Origin: Phormidium tenue FACHB-1052
GTDB lineage: Bacteria > Cyanobacteriota > Cyanobacteriia > Phormidesmidales > Phormidesmidaceae
Direction: 5' to 3'
Length of the DNA stretch: 64,000 nucleotides
Assembly: GCF_014696675.1 (NCBI RefSeq)
Contig: NZ_JACJQN010000009.1
Span: 124,001 to 188,000 of the forward strand
The notes beneath the pieces were generated by a model. It was not told the DNA's origin. It saw only the letters and a program-made list of their open reading frames with translations, and made no database searches. A program made the translations under genes and the position numbers. Shown here piece by piece: positions 41,801 through 50,369 of the stretch; the stretch's first letter is position 1; each line of letters opens with the position of its first letter.

Positions 41801-42919
41801 AGGCTGGCATTACTAGGGCAGCTCATTGGCGATGGTAGCTACCTCAAGGGGCAGCCCCTTCGATACACCACCGGCTCTGAAGAGAATAGCCAGATCGTCA
41901 AATTAGCTGCCGAGCAAGAATTTAGCTGTGAGGTGAAGCGCTACAAAGGCAGAGGTCAGTGGCATCAGCTTTTGATCTCTGGTAATGGCAATCGCTGGCA
42001 CCCTGCCGGGGTAAATCGTTGGTTACGGCAGCTTGGCATCTTTAACCAACCTTCTCGGGAGAAACGCATTCCTGCCGAAGTGTTTCAGCTCTCCAATCAG
42101 CAGGTAGGTCTGCTCCTCAAACACCTATGGGCGACTGATGGCTGTATCTCGGTACGCAAGGGCAGAGGCGGAGATGCCGTATTTTTCTCCACCAGCAGTG
42201 AGGGCTTGGCCCGCGATGTTGCGGCTCTACTTCTAAGACTCGGCATTTGGGCCTCTGTGTTTTGGCAGCCAAGTCAGTGTTTTACCGTCAACGTTCAGGG
42301 TAGCGTCAACCAGCTTAGGTTTTTGACTCGGGTTGGGGCTTTCGGCCCTAGGGTAGAACCCGCTGCCGCTCTACGGCTGAAACTTGAGAGCATCATCTCA
42401 AATCCCAACCGAGACACCTTGCCCAGAGAAGTTTTTGATCGAGTCAAGGCTGATATGAGAGCCCAGGGCATTAGTCAGCGCCAAATGGCAACCCTGCGAG
42501 GCACTTCCTATGGCGGGACAGCACACTTCAAATTTGCTCCTTCGCGGCAGACACTCCTCAGCTACGCAGAGATTTTGGACAATGAATCCCTCAAAGAAAT
42601 TGCCGCAGCAGACATCTTCTGGGATGAAGTGCTTTCTATTGAGCCTGCGGGGGAAGAACCCGTGTATGACCTGACTGTACCGGGGCCTGCCTCCTGGCTG
42701 GCAGACGGCATTGTGTCTCACAACTCAGGTGCGATCGAGCAGGACGCCGACTTGATCATGATGCTCTACCGCGAAGAGTACTACGACCCCGATACGCCCG
42801 ATCGCGGCATTGCCGAGATCATCATTACCAAGCACCGCAACGGCCCGACTGGCACCGTCAAACTGCTGTTCGAGCCGCAGTTTACTCGCTTCCGCAACCT
42901 GGCCACCCCAGGGATGTAG
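38834..42919 (+). CDS. dnaB: Replicative DNA helicase DnaB interrupted by two inteins
   Basis: The 1361-codon gene contains a normal cyanobacterial DnaB (about 449 residues after splicing) split into three exteins. Extein 1 (residues 1-220) has the N-terminal domain and ends in the Walker A motif ARPSMGK. Extein 2 (717-881) starts [10 protein letters not shown] and contains the Walker B region [10 protein letters not shown]. Extein 3 (1298-1361) starts [10 protein letters not shown]. The first intein separates the Lys and Thr of the P-loop GKT, so helicase activity requires splicing. DnaB unwinds DNA at the fork. It lies downstream of pstS and upstream of a dienelactone hydrolase, and appears monocistronic. 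Confidence 0.97.
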   Translation: MVQNLKFDAVSDRLPPQNIEAEEAILGGILLDPEALSRVMEILTPDAFYIGAHRDIYKGALALHAKGQPADLMTIAVWLKDNGKLEQVGGQTRLAQLVDRTISAANIDQYATLVMDKYTRRLLIQTGGEISQLGYDTTLPIENVMDQSEQRLFGITQSRPQGGLTSTSDILIETFSEIEQRSLGVVLPGIPCGFYDLDAMTQGFQRSDLIIAAARPSMGKCLSADAEIVVADGSLKTIGEIYQEKSASLLTLGDNWRFRLTQPSAYVDDGHKPVFRVRTRSGRAIETTLSHPYLTIQGWRPLAELAVGQKIAVPRTLPVFGTETLPKHQIKLLAYLIGDGCLTGTSPQFTNENSAIQADFTAAALNFLGVKVRKETSQGTRTPTFYVTSDSEDLQQARQIFGQRLKELIKASGQPARRLAQTLEVSPGLVTLWQQGVCAPSPDIFERLCQLLQVLPETLAPGGLATIRWMSQNNLTLWLQKLGLWGKSAHQKTIPATVFRLERSHLALFLNRLFSTDGWATVLASGQAQLGFASVSETLARQVQHLLLRFGILAQLRLRSVKYQGGHRPAWQLDITDAPSIKTFLSDIGIFGKEAALDKVKTALTHRRYQTNRDLIPVEIWHTLHAAKGAESWVSLATRAGFQSTSNIHAGKRAPTRDRLFALATALEHLELQHIATSDVYWDEIVAIEPQGIKLVYDLTIPDTHNFVANDICVHNTSFVLNIARNIAALQKLPVAIYSLEMSKVQLVYRLLSSEVEMESSRLRTGRIAQNEWEKLGHAISILSQMPIFIDDTPSISVTEIRSRCRRLQAEQGGALGLILIDYLQLMEGGGDNRVQELSKMTRSLKGLARELNVPIIALSQLSRGVESRTNKRPMMSDLRECVTGDTLVVLANGRRVPIQDLVGSTPDVVSLDEQGKLTQAQADLVWQVGTRPIYELTTASGRKIRTTEKHRLYTLDGWQRLEQLKQGSRIAVAQHLPEPAVAEIWPELRLALLGQLIGDGSYLKGQPLRYTTGSEENSQIVKLAAEQEFSCEVKRYKGRGQWHQLLISGNGNRWHPAGVNRWLRQLGIFNQPSREKRIPAEVFQLSNQQVGLLLKHLWATDGCISVRKGRGGDAVFFSTSSEGLARDVAALLLRLGIWASVFWQPSQCFTVNVQGSVNQLRFLTRVGAFGPRVEPAAALRLKLESIISNPNRDTLPREVFDRVKADMRAQGISQRQMATLRGTSYGGTAHFKFAPSRQTLLSYAEILDNESLKEIAAADIFWDEVLSIEPAGEEPVYDLTVPGPASWLADGIVSHNSGAIEQDADLIMMLYREEYYDPDTPDRGIAEIIITKHRNGPTGTVKLLFEPQFTRFRNLATPGM
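39494..40981 (+). other. Intein 1 of DnaB (496 aa, with homing endonuclease and HTH insert)
   Basis: The intein begins with Cys ([13 protein letters not shown], block A) directly after the P-loop Lys and ends VHN before Thr+1. Block B is [12 protein letters not shown], and block F/G is [13 protein letters not shown]...ICVHN. The terminal His-Asn and Cys1/Thr+1 are all present, so splicing is expected to work. Two LAGLIDADG-type motifs ([11 protein letters not shown] and [11 protein letters not shown]) mark a DOD homing endonuclease. Between them lies an XRE-like helix-turn-helix (about 40037-40204). Insertion is inside Walker A, a recognised DnaB intein site. Confidence 0.95.
41477..42724 (+). 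other. Intein 2 of DnaB (416 aa, LAGLIDADG type)
   Basis: The intein starts [13 protein letters not shown] (block A, Cys1) after SDLRE and ends VSHN before Ser+1 (SGAIEQDAD). Block B is [13 protein letters not shown] and the F block is [16 protein letters not shown]. Endonuclease motifs are [11 protein letters not shown] and [11 protein letters not shown]. All splice-junction residues are intact. The insertion point is the one used by several other DnaB inteins near the conserved SGxIEQD motif. It is independent of intein 1 in sequence, and its base composition looks somewhat less GC-rich. Confidence 0.94.
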
Positions 42920-43080
42920 CAGTCACCGTTAAGCCCACTGAAACTGGTGGAGAGCGCTAGTCGTAAACTTTGTAGCTACGACTCAACCTGCGGCGCTTAG
43001 ATTTTGCTCCTTTGAGAGGTAATCTAGCGATCGCGCAGCCTCTCTTTCAAAGAATCGCACTCAACCTCAGGAGACCTCCC

Positions 43081-43749
43081 ATGGGCGACATGATTAGCTT
43101 TAATCGACCCGATGGCCAATCGTGCCAGGGCTACTACGTCGAGCCAGCCAACGGCAACACCGCCCCCGGCATTGTTGTCATTCAAGAGTGGTGGGGCCTC
43201 AACGACCAGATCAAGGGCGTGGCCGATCAGCTAGTGCAGCAGGGCTACCGGGTGCTGGTGCCTGACCTCTACAAGGGCGAAGTCACCGTCGAAGCCGCCG
43301 AGGCCGAGCACCTGATGAACGACCTCGACTTTGGCGATGCCGCCACCCAAAACATTCGCGGCGCGGTGCAGCACCTCAAGGCCAGCAGCCCCAAGGTGGC
43401 GGTGCTGGGCTACTGCATGGGCGGAGCGCTAACAGTACTGGCGGCAGTGTACGCCCCCGAGACTGACGTAGCCATTAGCTGGTACGGGGTGCCCCCCGCT
43501 GAGGCTGCCGATGTGAGCACAATTGCAATTCCGTTCCAAGGCCATTTTGCCGAGCAGGATGTATTCTTTCCCCCTGACGCGGTGAAGGCCTTTGAGGCTC
43601 AACTTAAGCAAGGTAGTGCGCCCCACGAAACTTACTGGTACGACGCTCACCACGCCTTTGGCAATGAGAACAACGACATCTACGACCCAGAGGCGACAAA
43701 ATTGGCCTGGGAGCGATCGCTCACCTTCCTCGCCACCCACTTGACCTAG
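43081..43749 (+). CDS. Dienelactone hydrolase family protein
   Basis: The 222-residue alpha/beta hydrolase starts at ATG 43081, with AGGAG seven bases upstream; the frame is open further 5' but without a start of comparable quality. The catalytic triad is the Cys nucleophile in LGYCMGGAL, Asp in EQDVFFP and His in DAHHAFGNEN. The Glu in VVIQEWWGLN near the N terminus is also typical of the family. It hydrolyses lactone or ester substrates; the true substrate in cyanobacteria is not established. Its TAG overlaps the stop codon of the convergent Uma2 gene. Confidence 0.92.
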   Translation: MGDMISFNRPDGQSCQGYYVEPANGNTAPGIVVIQEWWGLNDQIKGVADQLVQQGYRVLVPDLYKGEVTVEAAEAEHLMNDLDFGDAATQNIRGAVQHLKASSPKVAVLGYCMGGALTVLAAVYAPETDVAISWYGVPPAEAADVSTIAIPFQGHFAEQDVFFPPDAVKAFEAQLKQGSAPHETYWYDAHHAFGNENNDIYDPEATKLAWERSLTFLATHLT

Positions 43750-44483
43750 GGTTGGTCTGGATCAATCCCCTGGGCACGGAGTAGAGCGTCTAGGCGATCG
43801 GCTCGCTGGCGCTCTGTCTCGGCCCGCTGGCGTTCCATGTCGGCTTGTTCAGAACTCCAGAGCAGCAGATTGCCGTCGGCATCCCACCAGCGCAGCCAGT
43901 TGAGGGTTTGGGCCAGGCGTTCTCCTGGCCAAATTCCTAGGAAAAGATTCAGCGACGGAATCCAAAAGTGGCCTTGGGCATTGGGGAGTTGAGATACGTA
44001 ATGCCCCGCTTCTAGGCACCGGACTTCGAGCTTGGCAACCGCTGGATCGTAGATAACGTAGGTGGGGATCTGCAAAATTTGCTCATAGATGTAGAGCTTG
44101 CCGTAGGGCTGAGTGGTTCGAATCGACAGCTCACCATTGTCTGCCGCTGAAAGAAACTCCATGACCACCGCTACAGGGTCTCCCTCCAGGTGAGGAGTGT
44201 AGCTCCGGCGCACTAACTCTGGCGGGTATGGGTTGACCCGAGGCACGTAAAACCAGTCGGGCGCTTTGACCACAATTTCACCGTTCATTCTGACCACCAA
44301 ACCAAAGTTGGAGCCAATTAGCATCTCAGGCCGAATTCGCTGGGCAGCCCCTAGGGCATCGGTGAGGGCGGCGGCTAGGGGCGGCTGTTGAATATTTTCC
44401 ACTGGGTCATCGGGCAGCTGAAAGTCATCGGGCAGCGGCTTCCAGGTAATCGTAGGGCCAGTGCGGGGCTGAGCTTGAACCAT
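43746..44483 (-). CDS. Uma2 family protein with C-terminal coiled coil
   Basis: The 245-residue protein is a second Uma2/DUF820 member. It has VKAPDWFYVPRV (acidic site), VAVVMEFLSAADNG (E strand) and YGKLYIYEQILQIPTYVIYD. The C terminus is a Glu/Arg-rich coiled coil (SEQADMERQRAETERQRAD) common in the larger cyanobacterial Uma2 proteins. The canonical Lys after the E strand is less clear than in the copy at 29014. Its stop codon shares a CTAG with the convergent dienelactone hydrolase gene. Confidence 0.85.
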   Translation of the reverse strand: MVQAQPRTGPTITWKPLPDDFQLPDDPVENIQQPPLAAALTDALGAAQRIRPEMLIGSNFGLVVRMNGEIVVKAPDWFYVPRVNPYPPELVRRSYTPHLEGDPVAVVMEFLSAADNGELSIRTTQPYGKLYIYEQILQIPTYVIYDPAVAKLEVRCLEAGHYVSQLPNAQGHFWIPSLNLFLGIWPGERLAQTLNWLRWWDADGNLLLWSSEQADMERQRAETERQRADRLDALLRAQGIDPDQP

Positions 44484-44563
44484 GGTCGTTCCTCAAGCAA
44501 AACCGTTTGCGGCGGTTGTCTATCTCTATCCTAATCGGTCGCTTCTCTGCTGCTGAATAAAGG

Positions 44564-44708
44564 GCGTTGCTTAACGCAAGTATGATTTGCCCCCCAGCCC
44601 CCCAATTCTGGGGGGAGCCAGAGTCTCAAAGTCCCCCAGAATTGGGGGATGTAGGGGGCTATGCAGCGTCTAAAGGTTTTTCCGGTTCATTCCTCGATTC
44701 AGCAACGC
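44564..44708. mobile_element. MITE-like palindromic element
   Basis: The element has 8-bp terminal inverted repeats GCGTTGCT (44564-44571) and AGCAACGC (44701-44708). Its internal palindrome has arms CCCCCAATTCTGGGGGG and CCCCCAGAATTGGGGG, with an outer C-run paired to a G-run. No ORF for a transposase is present. Similar C-rich/AATTC/G-rich palindromes are widely dispersed in cyanobacterial genomes, so I infer a non-autonomous element. It lies at the 3' end of the broken cheR-PAS gene. The short words GAATA on both sides could be a target duplication but are not exact. Confidence 0.7.
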
Positions 44709-44718
44709 AGAATAGAGG

Positions 44719-46080
44719 CTATTCCATGATCAGGATGACGCCCTGCACCTGCTTTTTGGCGTTTACCAGGGGGGTGCAGGTAATGTGGCAGCTCAGGCGG
44801 CGGCCCTTGCGGTTGACGGCCTCAAGGGTCAGCTCGACGGAGTTAGCGACGGTCGAGGCCAAGCAGTCGCGAATGGGCTGGCGCAGCTGCTCAACCGGCA
44901 GGCCGATATCTAGGTTGAGGAAATATTGGCCGACGACTTCTTCGGGGCGCAGACCCCAGAGGTCTTCGGCTTTGGTGTTCCAGATTTGCACTTACAGGTG
45001 GCGGTTGACCACCGCCACGCCGCCCTTGAGGCTAGTGAACACGCATTCTAAAAACGTGTTGCTTTTATTTAGTTCACCGCTGCTGCGCTGAAGTTCTTCG
45101 TTGGCCGATTGCAGTTCTTCGTTCATGGTTTCCAACTCTTCGTTGGTCGACTGCAATTCTTCGTTGGTGGTCTCTAGTTCTTCATTAGTAAATTGCAGCT
45201 CTTCGTTGGTGGTTTCTAGTTCTTCATTGGTAGATTGCAGCTCTTCGTAGGCCATCTCCAGCTCTTGGTTGGCATGCTCTAGCTCTCCCCGATATCCTGC
45301 TGGGAGAGACCAAAGAGCGCCTTGACGCGCTGATTGGCCAGCACCAACACACCATCGTGATTGAGTACAATGCAAGCCACTGGGCTGATGTCAAAGGCAG
45401 TTTCTAGCAGGCGTAGCTGGTCGGTCAGGGCATCGGGACTGGCTTCGTGGCCAGTTTGAGACATAATCAGCAGGCGATCGCGCCCAGTCAGCCGGGGCAC
45501 TTTAGTAAAGACGCGCCCCTTGAGCTGCACTGGGCTAAAAAGGTTGCTGTGGGTGAGCAGCATTTCGGCCTTGCCTAAGAACAGGTAGCCGTTGTCACTC
45601 AGGCCAAAGTGAAACCGGGTCAAGATTCGGCCCTGGGTTTCAGCGTTGAAATACATCAGTGTGTTGCGGCACAGCAGCAGGTCAATCTTAGAGATGGGGG
45701 CATCTTGAATCAGTAGGGTTCTTCTCCAGAGGCGCAGCCAGCGCTCCAGACTCGAATGGGCTCGGTGTCGGCCTTGGCGCTCAAAATCGCCGGTAAAACC
45801 TCGGTTCGCAGGGCCTCCCAGCTAGCGGCATCGCGAAAAAATGTGGTGACGTTGATCAGCAGCGTGTTGAACAAATGCTGAAACTCATCGGGATGCACCT
45901 CTAGATAGTCGGTGTATTCGCTAAAACTGGTGACACTGACTGCCTGCATGCGGCGGGTGACGCGCCGCCTGAGGCTGGGCTGTTTGTAGCCCGTAAAGTC
46001 AAGCCCCGGTGGCTGCGAACGTAGCTTAATAGAGTTCTAAAGTCGGCTGCATCGCCAAAATTTTCCGAATTTGAGGCCAC
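44719..46080 (-). pseudogene. Degraded CheR-PAS methyltransferase/sensor gene
   Basis: Read on the minus strand, pieces of one gene follow in order. First is the CheR N-terminal part (DFRTLLSYVRSHRGL), then after a 1-nt frameshift near 46000 FTGYKQPSL...VWSAGCASGEEPY. A deletion at about 45713 removes most of the SAM-binding domain and the sequence resumes at LIQDAPISKIDLLLCRNTLMYFN. A PAS start (LLETAFDISPVACIVLN) is cut near 45290 with another frame change. It is followed by a coiled coil of NEELQSTNEEL-type repeats, an in-frame TAA at 44992-44994, and a PAS end (IWNTKAEDLWGLRPEEV...GVILIME). At least four lesions make it non-functional. Confidence 0.88.
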
Positions 46081-46083
46081 AGA

Positions 46084-46407
46084 CTACATCTTTGCTTGTT
46101 GTAGCAGGTTTACCAGGGTTTGAGGAATGGTCTCTAGGGGCAAAACCCGATCTACTTGGTGGGTATCAATGGCGGCCTGGGGCATGCTGGCCACATTGGC
46201 GGTCGCGGGGTCTTGCACAATTACCCGCCCGCCGTGCTGCTTGATGGCCCGGATGCCAGCAGCGCCATCGCGACCGTAGCCAGTCAAAATGACGGCGATC
46301 GCCCGCTCCCCAAAGCGCTCGGCCACCGACACCAGGGTGCAGTCGGCGGACGGTCGAGAATAATTTACTTTTGCGGTATGGGTCAGGCAGAGGGTGCGAT
46401 CGCCCCC
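46084..46407 (-). pseudogene. CheB methylesterase, N-terminally truncated fragment
   Basis: The frame is open from an upstream TGA at 46408-46410 and reads LTHTAKVNYSRPSADCTL, then AIAVILTGYGRDGAAGIRAIK and IVQDPATANVASMPQAAI. These are the C-terminal half of the CheB catalytic domain, with the conserved GxGxDG loop. The Ser- and His-bearing N-terminal half, roughly 90-100 residues, is absent. The fragment ends with a natural stop four bases before the cheR remnant, so cheB and cheR were an operon that decayed together. Confidence 0.8.
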
Positions 46408-46598
46408 TCACCGCATTCACCTCACGAAATACCATCAGTGGAGGGATAAGTGGGCAGAGCGTAGGTGTACCCTAGGTTTTAGTTCGAAGCGAAAGCGCTG
46501 CTTCCAGGCTGGTGACAGTCTCTAGCGCTAGCATCGCACAGTATTCGCTGAGGTCAAGGCAGTAACCCTGACCTCAGTTGACAAATTAACTCAAGTGT

Positions 46599-47342
46599 CT
46601 ACTGCACTGCTGCCGAGACTCGCACCCATTGCAGGCTCTCGGCCAGCTGGCGCACCACAGCAACCATAGCCAAAGCGTTATCGAGCCGGTTGACGGCAGA
46701 GCCCACGCCCACGCCAGCAGCCCCGGCGGCGATCGCCATTGGTGCGGTTACATCTGACAAGCCCGACGCGCAGAGCACCGGCACCGACACCGCCCGAGCG
46801 ATCGCATGGGCAGCAGCCAGCGTCGGCGCAGCCTTCTCAATCAACCCCAGGGTGCCGGGGTGAGTCGGCTGGCTAGAGGTGCCCCCCTCAGTCTGAATAA
46901 TGTCGGCCCCAGCAGCCACCAAAGCTTCGGCCAGGCTCACCTGCTCATCCAGCGCCAAAATGTGGGGCACCGTGACCGACAGCGTGATCTGGGGCAGCAG
47001 GGCGCGGGTGCGGCGGGTCAGTTCGAGCACCTCAGGCGCTTCAAACCGCCGACCCTGAGCGTAGAAAGCATCAAAGTTGCCAATTTCGATCAGGTCGGCC
47101 CCAGCAGCCACGGGGGCGAGAAACGCCTCAGCCTCGACGGCAGAAACACAGATCGGCAGAGTCGTTGCGGCCTTGGCCAGGCGTACCAACTCAGCATCGG
47201 CGGCGATATCCACAAAGGTAGCACCACCCTGGTCAGCGGCCTTCACCACGGCCACCACCCGCTGGGGGTCAAAGTTGGTGAGACCGCTGATGATTTTGAG
47301 GGCGCTGCGGGTATCGAGGGCGCGTTGTAAGTCAGAGCGCAT
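46599..47342 (-). CDS. ycf23: Ycf23/DUF561 TIM-barrel protein
   Basis: The 247-residue protein (start ATG 47342; a TTG five codons upstream is also open) has beta/alpha-barrel periodicity. The motifs are ALKIISGLTNFD, FVDIAADAELVRLA, ADLIEIGNFDAFY, and VPVLCASGLSDVTAPMAIAAGAAGVGVGSA near a phosphate-binding C-terminal loop. It matches Ycf23, conserved in cyanobacteria and algal plastids and of unknown enzymatic function. The phosphate-type loop suggests a phosphorylated substrate. It appears monocistronic. Confidence 0.88.
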   Translation of the reverse strand: MRSDLQRALDTRSALKIISGLTNFDPQRVVAVVKAADQGGATFVDIAADAELVRLAKAATTLPICVSAVEAEAFLAPVAAGADLIEIGNFDAFYAQGRRFEAPEVLELTRRTRALLPQITLSVTVPHILALDEQVSLAEALVAAGADIIQTEGGTSSQPTHPGTLGLIEKAAPTLAAAHAIARAVSVPVLCASGLSDVTAPMAIAAGAAGVGVGSAVNRLDNALAMVAVVRQLAESLQWVRVSAAVQ

Positions 47343-47445
47343 AGGTCTATCTCTCAAGATTGGGCAGTGACCCGCCCAACATAGCTGGGCGGGCGCTAGT
47401 TTGACCTATTGTTGCACTGTTGGCCGAATTGCGGATAGCCCCATG

Positions 47446-47508
47446 TTTTGAGTTTTGAGTTCTCAGTTGTGAGCTGGCTGCCGAATTCAAAATTCAAAAT
47501 TCAAAACT
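47446..47508. repeat. Tandem/inverted octamer repeat at the end of the glycosyltransferase gene
   Basis: Three tandem copies of AATTCAAA (about 47484-47508) face an imperfect inverse copy built from TTTTGAG words (about 47447-47463). The resulting hairpin overlaps the stop codon of the minus-strand glycosyltransferase and could act as a weak 3' structure. Such AATTCAAA runs are common cyanobacterial spacers. Confidence 0.6.
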
Positions 47509-48658
47509 TAGAGCTCCACCGCATCCACCGCTGCCGCCATAGCCGCTGGGTGATATAGAACGGGCTGATCAAACTGTAGAGATAGAGCCGCATTTCGCAG
47601 GCGGCCACCGTATCGCTGACCACATCGCCCTGGTATTTGACCAGGTGGCGCAAAATTTTGCGCACATCGTTGACTAGGTAGGCATGGGCCATCAGCGGAC
47701 GCTGCCACAGGGGTACGCTGAGCATCCGCGTGCGGTGGCGGCTGAGGCCGATGCCCCGAAACAGTTGCAGCAGGTAGTCACGCTCAAACCGACTGGCCGG
47801 AATCTCGTGCTGCATGCGCATAGCCGGGTTATACCAGATCTCCCAACCGTGGCGCTGCATGTGGAGCACCACCTCCAGATCTTCCCCCGCCGCCCGAAAG
47901 CCAATGGCATCGGCCAGCGACAGCTGCTCGGGCACGCTGCCGAGCCAGGCCTGCCGCCGCACCACCAGCCCCGCCGCTGGCGGCAGCACCTTCTGTTTGG
48001 GTGCATAGAGCAGGGGGGTAGAGCCGCGCTCGGTCAACGCCAACAGAGACCCAATGCGCCCAAAGTTTGGCGGTGGGGTAACTTCAAAATCTCCCCGAAT
48101 GCGGCTGCCAAAGGCCCCCGCCTGGGGGTGAATCTGGCCAAAGCGGTGGGCCGCCACCACCCAGCCCAGAGCCGGGTGGTTGTCGTCGTCTAGAAACCCG
48201 ATCAGGGGGCTGCGGGCGAGGGTGATGGCCGACTGGCGAGCATAGCCAGCCCCCTGGCGGGGCTCAAAGGCATAGCGCAGAGGAATATCTTGGGGCCACT
48301 GCTGCTGATAGGTTTCGAACACCTGGGCGGTGCCGTCGGTGCTGTTATTGTCAACCACAATCACCTCCCAGGCCAGGTGCTCGGTACCCAGCTGGGCGAG
48401 CAGGCAGTCGAGCACCTTGGGCAGGCGGTGCTCACCGTTGTAGGTGCAGATCACCACCGATAGGTCGAGAACTTCTTTGCCAGGGGCGGCATTGGCCAGC
48501 TTCAGCCGCAGGCGCCGCAGCAGACGTTGGGTATAGCTGGGCAGCGGTCGATTGGCCATCGCCCGCCGCTGAAGGTCTGAGGCACCCAGTCGTTTAGCGG
48601 GCGGAGAGCCTACACCGGTAGAGAACGAGTCAGCGACCGCAAAAAAAGACTCAGCCAT
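47501..48658 (-). CDS. Family 2 glycosyltransferase (HpsE-like)
   Basis: The 385-residue protein has a GT-A fold with DLSVVICTYNG, VVDNNSTDGT and the DDD-type metal motif GFLDDDNHPALGW. AGLVVRR and LADAIGFRAAGEDLEVVLHM (the acceptor/ED region) follow. The C terminus has hydrophobic segments but no clear membrane helix. The overall pattern is closest to HpsE-type glycosyltransferases of hormogonium polysaccharide synthesis in filamentous cyanobacteria. The ATG at 48658 is preferred; a TTG lies three codons upstream. No other hps genes are adjacent, so polysaccharide assignment is inference. Confidence 0.85.
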   Translation of the reverse strand: MAESFFAVADSFSTGVGSPPAKRLGASDLQRRAMANRPLPSYTQRLLRRLRLKLANAAPGKEVLDLSVVICTYNGEHRLPKVLDCLLAQLGTEHLAWEVIVVDNNSTDGTAQVFETYQQQWPQDIPLRYAFEPRQGAGYARQSAITLARSPLIGFLDDDNHPALGWVVAAHRFGQIHPQAGAFGSRIRGDFEVTPPPNFGRIGSLLALTERGSTPLLYAPKQKVLPPAAGLVVRRQAWLGSVPEQLSLADAIGFRAAGEDLEVVLHMQRHGWEIWYNPAMRMQHEIPASRFERDYLLQLFRGIGLSRHRTRMLSVPLWQRPLMAHAYLVNDVRKILRHLVKYQGDVVSDTVAACEMRLYLYSLISPFYITQRLWRQRWMRWSSKF

Positions 48659-48763
48659 CGGTACCAAACCCTTTGCACTACTGGGTGACGCTCCTCAGTG
48701 TGCCCGTGGAGAATGGCCCAATATCTCGGCTGGTGGCTGAGTCTGGCAGACATGGCCGCTGGC

Positions 48764-49042
48764 TTAGTGCAGCCCTGGCTCGATCTGGCTGATGGGGACA
48801 AAGCACTCGGTGGGCAGCAGCACGGGGCGATCGCCAAAGATCAGCTTGCCACGATGGGTCTTAGTGCTAATGGCAATGCCGATGGGGCGCTGCACATCGT
48901 CGGGGTGCACTTCGTAATAGGTGCGGTAAATTTGCCGGGCTGACTTGAGCAGAACCGGGTTAAGCGCCATGGGCAGGGCACTAACATCTGGCAGCTGACT
49001 GGGCAATGGGCTGGAAGAAGGGGGTTGCTGTAGACCGTACAC
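48764..49042 (-). CDS. Small hypothetical protein
   Basis: The 92-codon frame starts at GTG 49042; an internal ATG at 48970 would give 68 residues. The part after that ATG, LKSARQIYRTYYEVHPDDVQ then ISTKTHRGKLIFGDRPVLLP, reads like a compact folded protein with mixed alpha/beta character, whereas the first 24 residues are Pro/Ser-rich. I do not recognise the family. It lies about 105 bp upstream of the glycosyltransferase on the same strand and might be cotranscribed. Confidence 0.55.
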   Translation of the reverse strand: MYGLQQPPSSSPLPSQLPDVSALPMALNPVLLKSARQIYRTYYEVHPDDVQRPIGIAISTKTHRGKLIFGDRPVLLPTECFVPISQIEPGLH

Positions 49043-49123
49043 GGCTCACCTGTGCGCTTATGAACAGACTCTAACTCGACTTTTCAGTGGCAGCACATTC
49101 TAGAAAGACTTCTAGAAAGAACT

Positions 49124-50206
49124 TTATGACAGGGCACTCAGCAGGGCTTCGCCCATGGCCTTGCAACCCACCTGGGTCATAGTCTCAGACATGATATCGC
49201 CAGTTCGATAACCCTGATCTAAAACTGTAGTTACGGCCTGCTCAATGCGATCGGCGGCGGCGGGCTGGTCGAGGGCGTAGCGCAGCATCATGGCGGCGCT
49301 CAGCACCTGGGCCAGAGGGTTGGCCTTGTCTTGCCCAGCGATGTCGGGAGCCGACCCGTGGACAGGTTCATAGACCCCTGGCCCACTGGCCCCTAGGCTG
49401 GCCGAGGGCAACATGCCAATGCTGCCGGTGAGCATCGCCGCCGCGTCGGAGAGAATGTCGCCAAACAGGTTGCCGGTGACGATGGTGTCAAACTGCTTGG
49501 GCCAGCGGATGAGCTGCATGGCCGCGTTGTCGACATACATATGGGTGAGGGTGACATCGGGGTAGTCGGCAGAGAGAGCGGTGATGCGATCGCGCCACAG
49601 CTGCGAGACCTCCAGCACGTTGGCCTTGTCTACCGAGCACAGCTGGCCTTTGCGCTTTTGGGCAGTCTCAAAGGCGACCTTGCCGATGCGGTCGATCTCG
49701 CGATCGGTATAGGCCATAGTGTTGACCCCCCGCTTTTCCCCCGTCTCCGTTTCAAACACGCCCTTGGGGCTACCAAAGTAGATGCCGCCCGTCAGCTCTC
49801 GCACCACCATAATATCGACCCCTTCCACCACCTCTCGCTTCAGCGAAGACGCGTCGATTAGCTGCGGCAGAATGGTAGCCGGGCGCAGGTTGGCAAAGAG
49901 TTCTAACCCCGATCGCAGACCCAGCAGCCCGGTCTCAGGCCGCTGGTGGCGGGGCAATGTATCCCACTTATAGCCACCGATCGCCGCCAGCAGCACCGCA
50001 TCGCTGGCCTTGCAGGTCTTCAGCGTTGCCTCCGGCAGCGGCTCCCCGGTTTCGTCGATCGCCGCCCCACCAATCAACGCCTCCTCAAACTCAAAGGCCA
50101 GATCCATCTGGCCGCCCACAGTCTTAAGCACATCCACCGCGATCGCCATAATCTCAGGGCCAATACCATCACCGGGCAATAGCGTAATGCGATAGGTCGA
50201 AGTCAT
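49124..50206 (-). CDS. leuB: 3-isopropylmalate dehydrogenase LeuB
   Basis: The 360-residue enzyme (start ATG 50206; the frame is open 20 codons further) shows [14 protein letters not shown] at the N terminus. It has the substrate Tyr region [10 protein letters not shown], the catalytic Lys/Asp region [25 protein letters not shown] and the NAD-binding HGSAPDIAG loop. It carries out the NAD-dependent oxidative decarboxylation of 3-isopropylmalate in leucine synthesis. No leuA/C/D is adjacent, typical for cyanobacteria. It is divergent from the esterase gene. Confidence 0.95.
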   Translation of the reverse strand: MTSTYRITLLPGDGIGPEIMAIAVDVLKTVGGQMDLAFEFEEALIGGAAIDETGEPLPEATLKTCKASDAVLLAAIGGYKWDTLPRHQRPETGLLGLRSGLELFANLRPATILPQLIDASSLKREVVEGVDIMVVRELTGGIYFGSPKGVFETETGEKRGVNTMAYTDREIDRIGKVAFETAQKRKGQLCSVDKANVLEVSQLWRDRITALSADYPDVTLTHMYVDNAAMQLIRWPKQFDTIVTGNLFGDILSDAAAMLTGSIGMLPSASLGASGPGVYEPVHGSAPDIAGQDKANPLAQVLSAAMMLRYALDQPAAADRIEQAVTTVLDQGYRTGDIMSETMTQVGCKAMGEALLSALS

Positions 50207-50314
50207 AGCGTTTGAAGAAGGTGAATCGAACGTAGGGTAGGCACTGCTTGCCAGCTTGGGAAGCACACCGATTCAATATCATACCCCCAGGGGTTTCCCC
50301 CTTCACCGACTCAC

Positions 50315-50368
50315 TCACCCACCCATCCACCCATCCACCCGCCCACCCGCCTACACACTCACTCCCCC
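50315..50368. repeat. CCCACCC/CCCATCC short tandem repeats
   Basis: The spacer before the YqiA-like esterase is a run of CCCACC, CATCCA and CCGCCC units. The open frame of the esterase extends through it only because the repeat lacks stop codons. Comparable G-rich repeats are seen at 25762-25803. Confidence 0.6.
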
Positions 50369-50369
50369 C

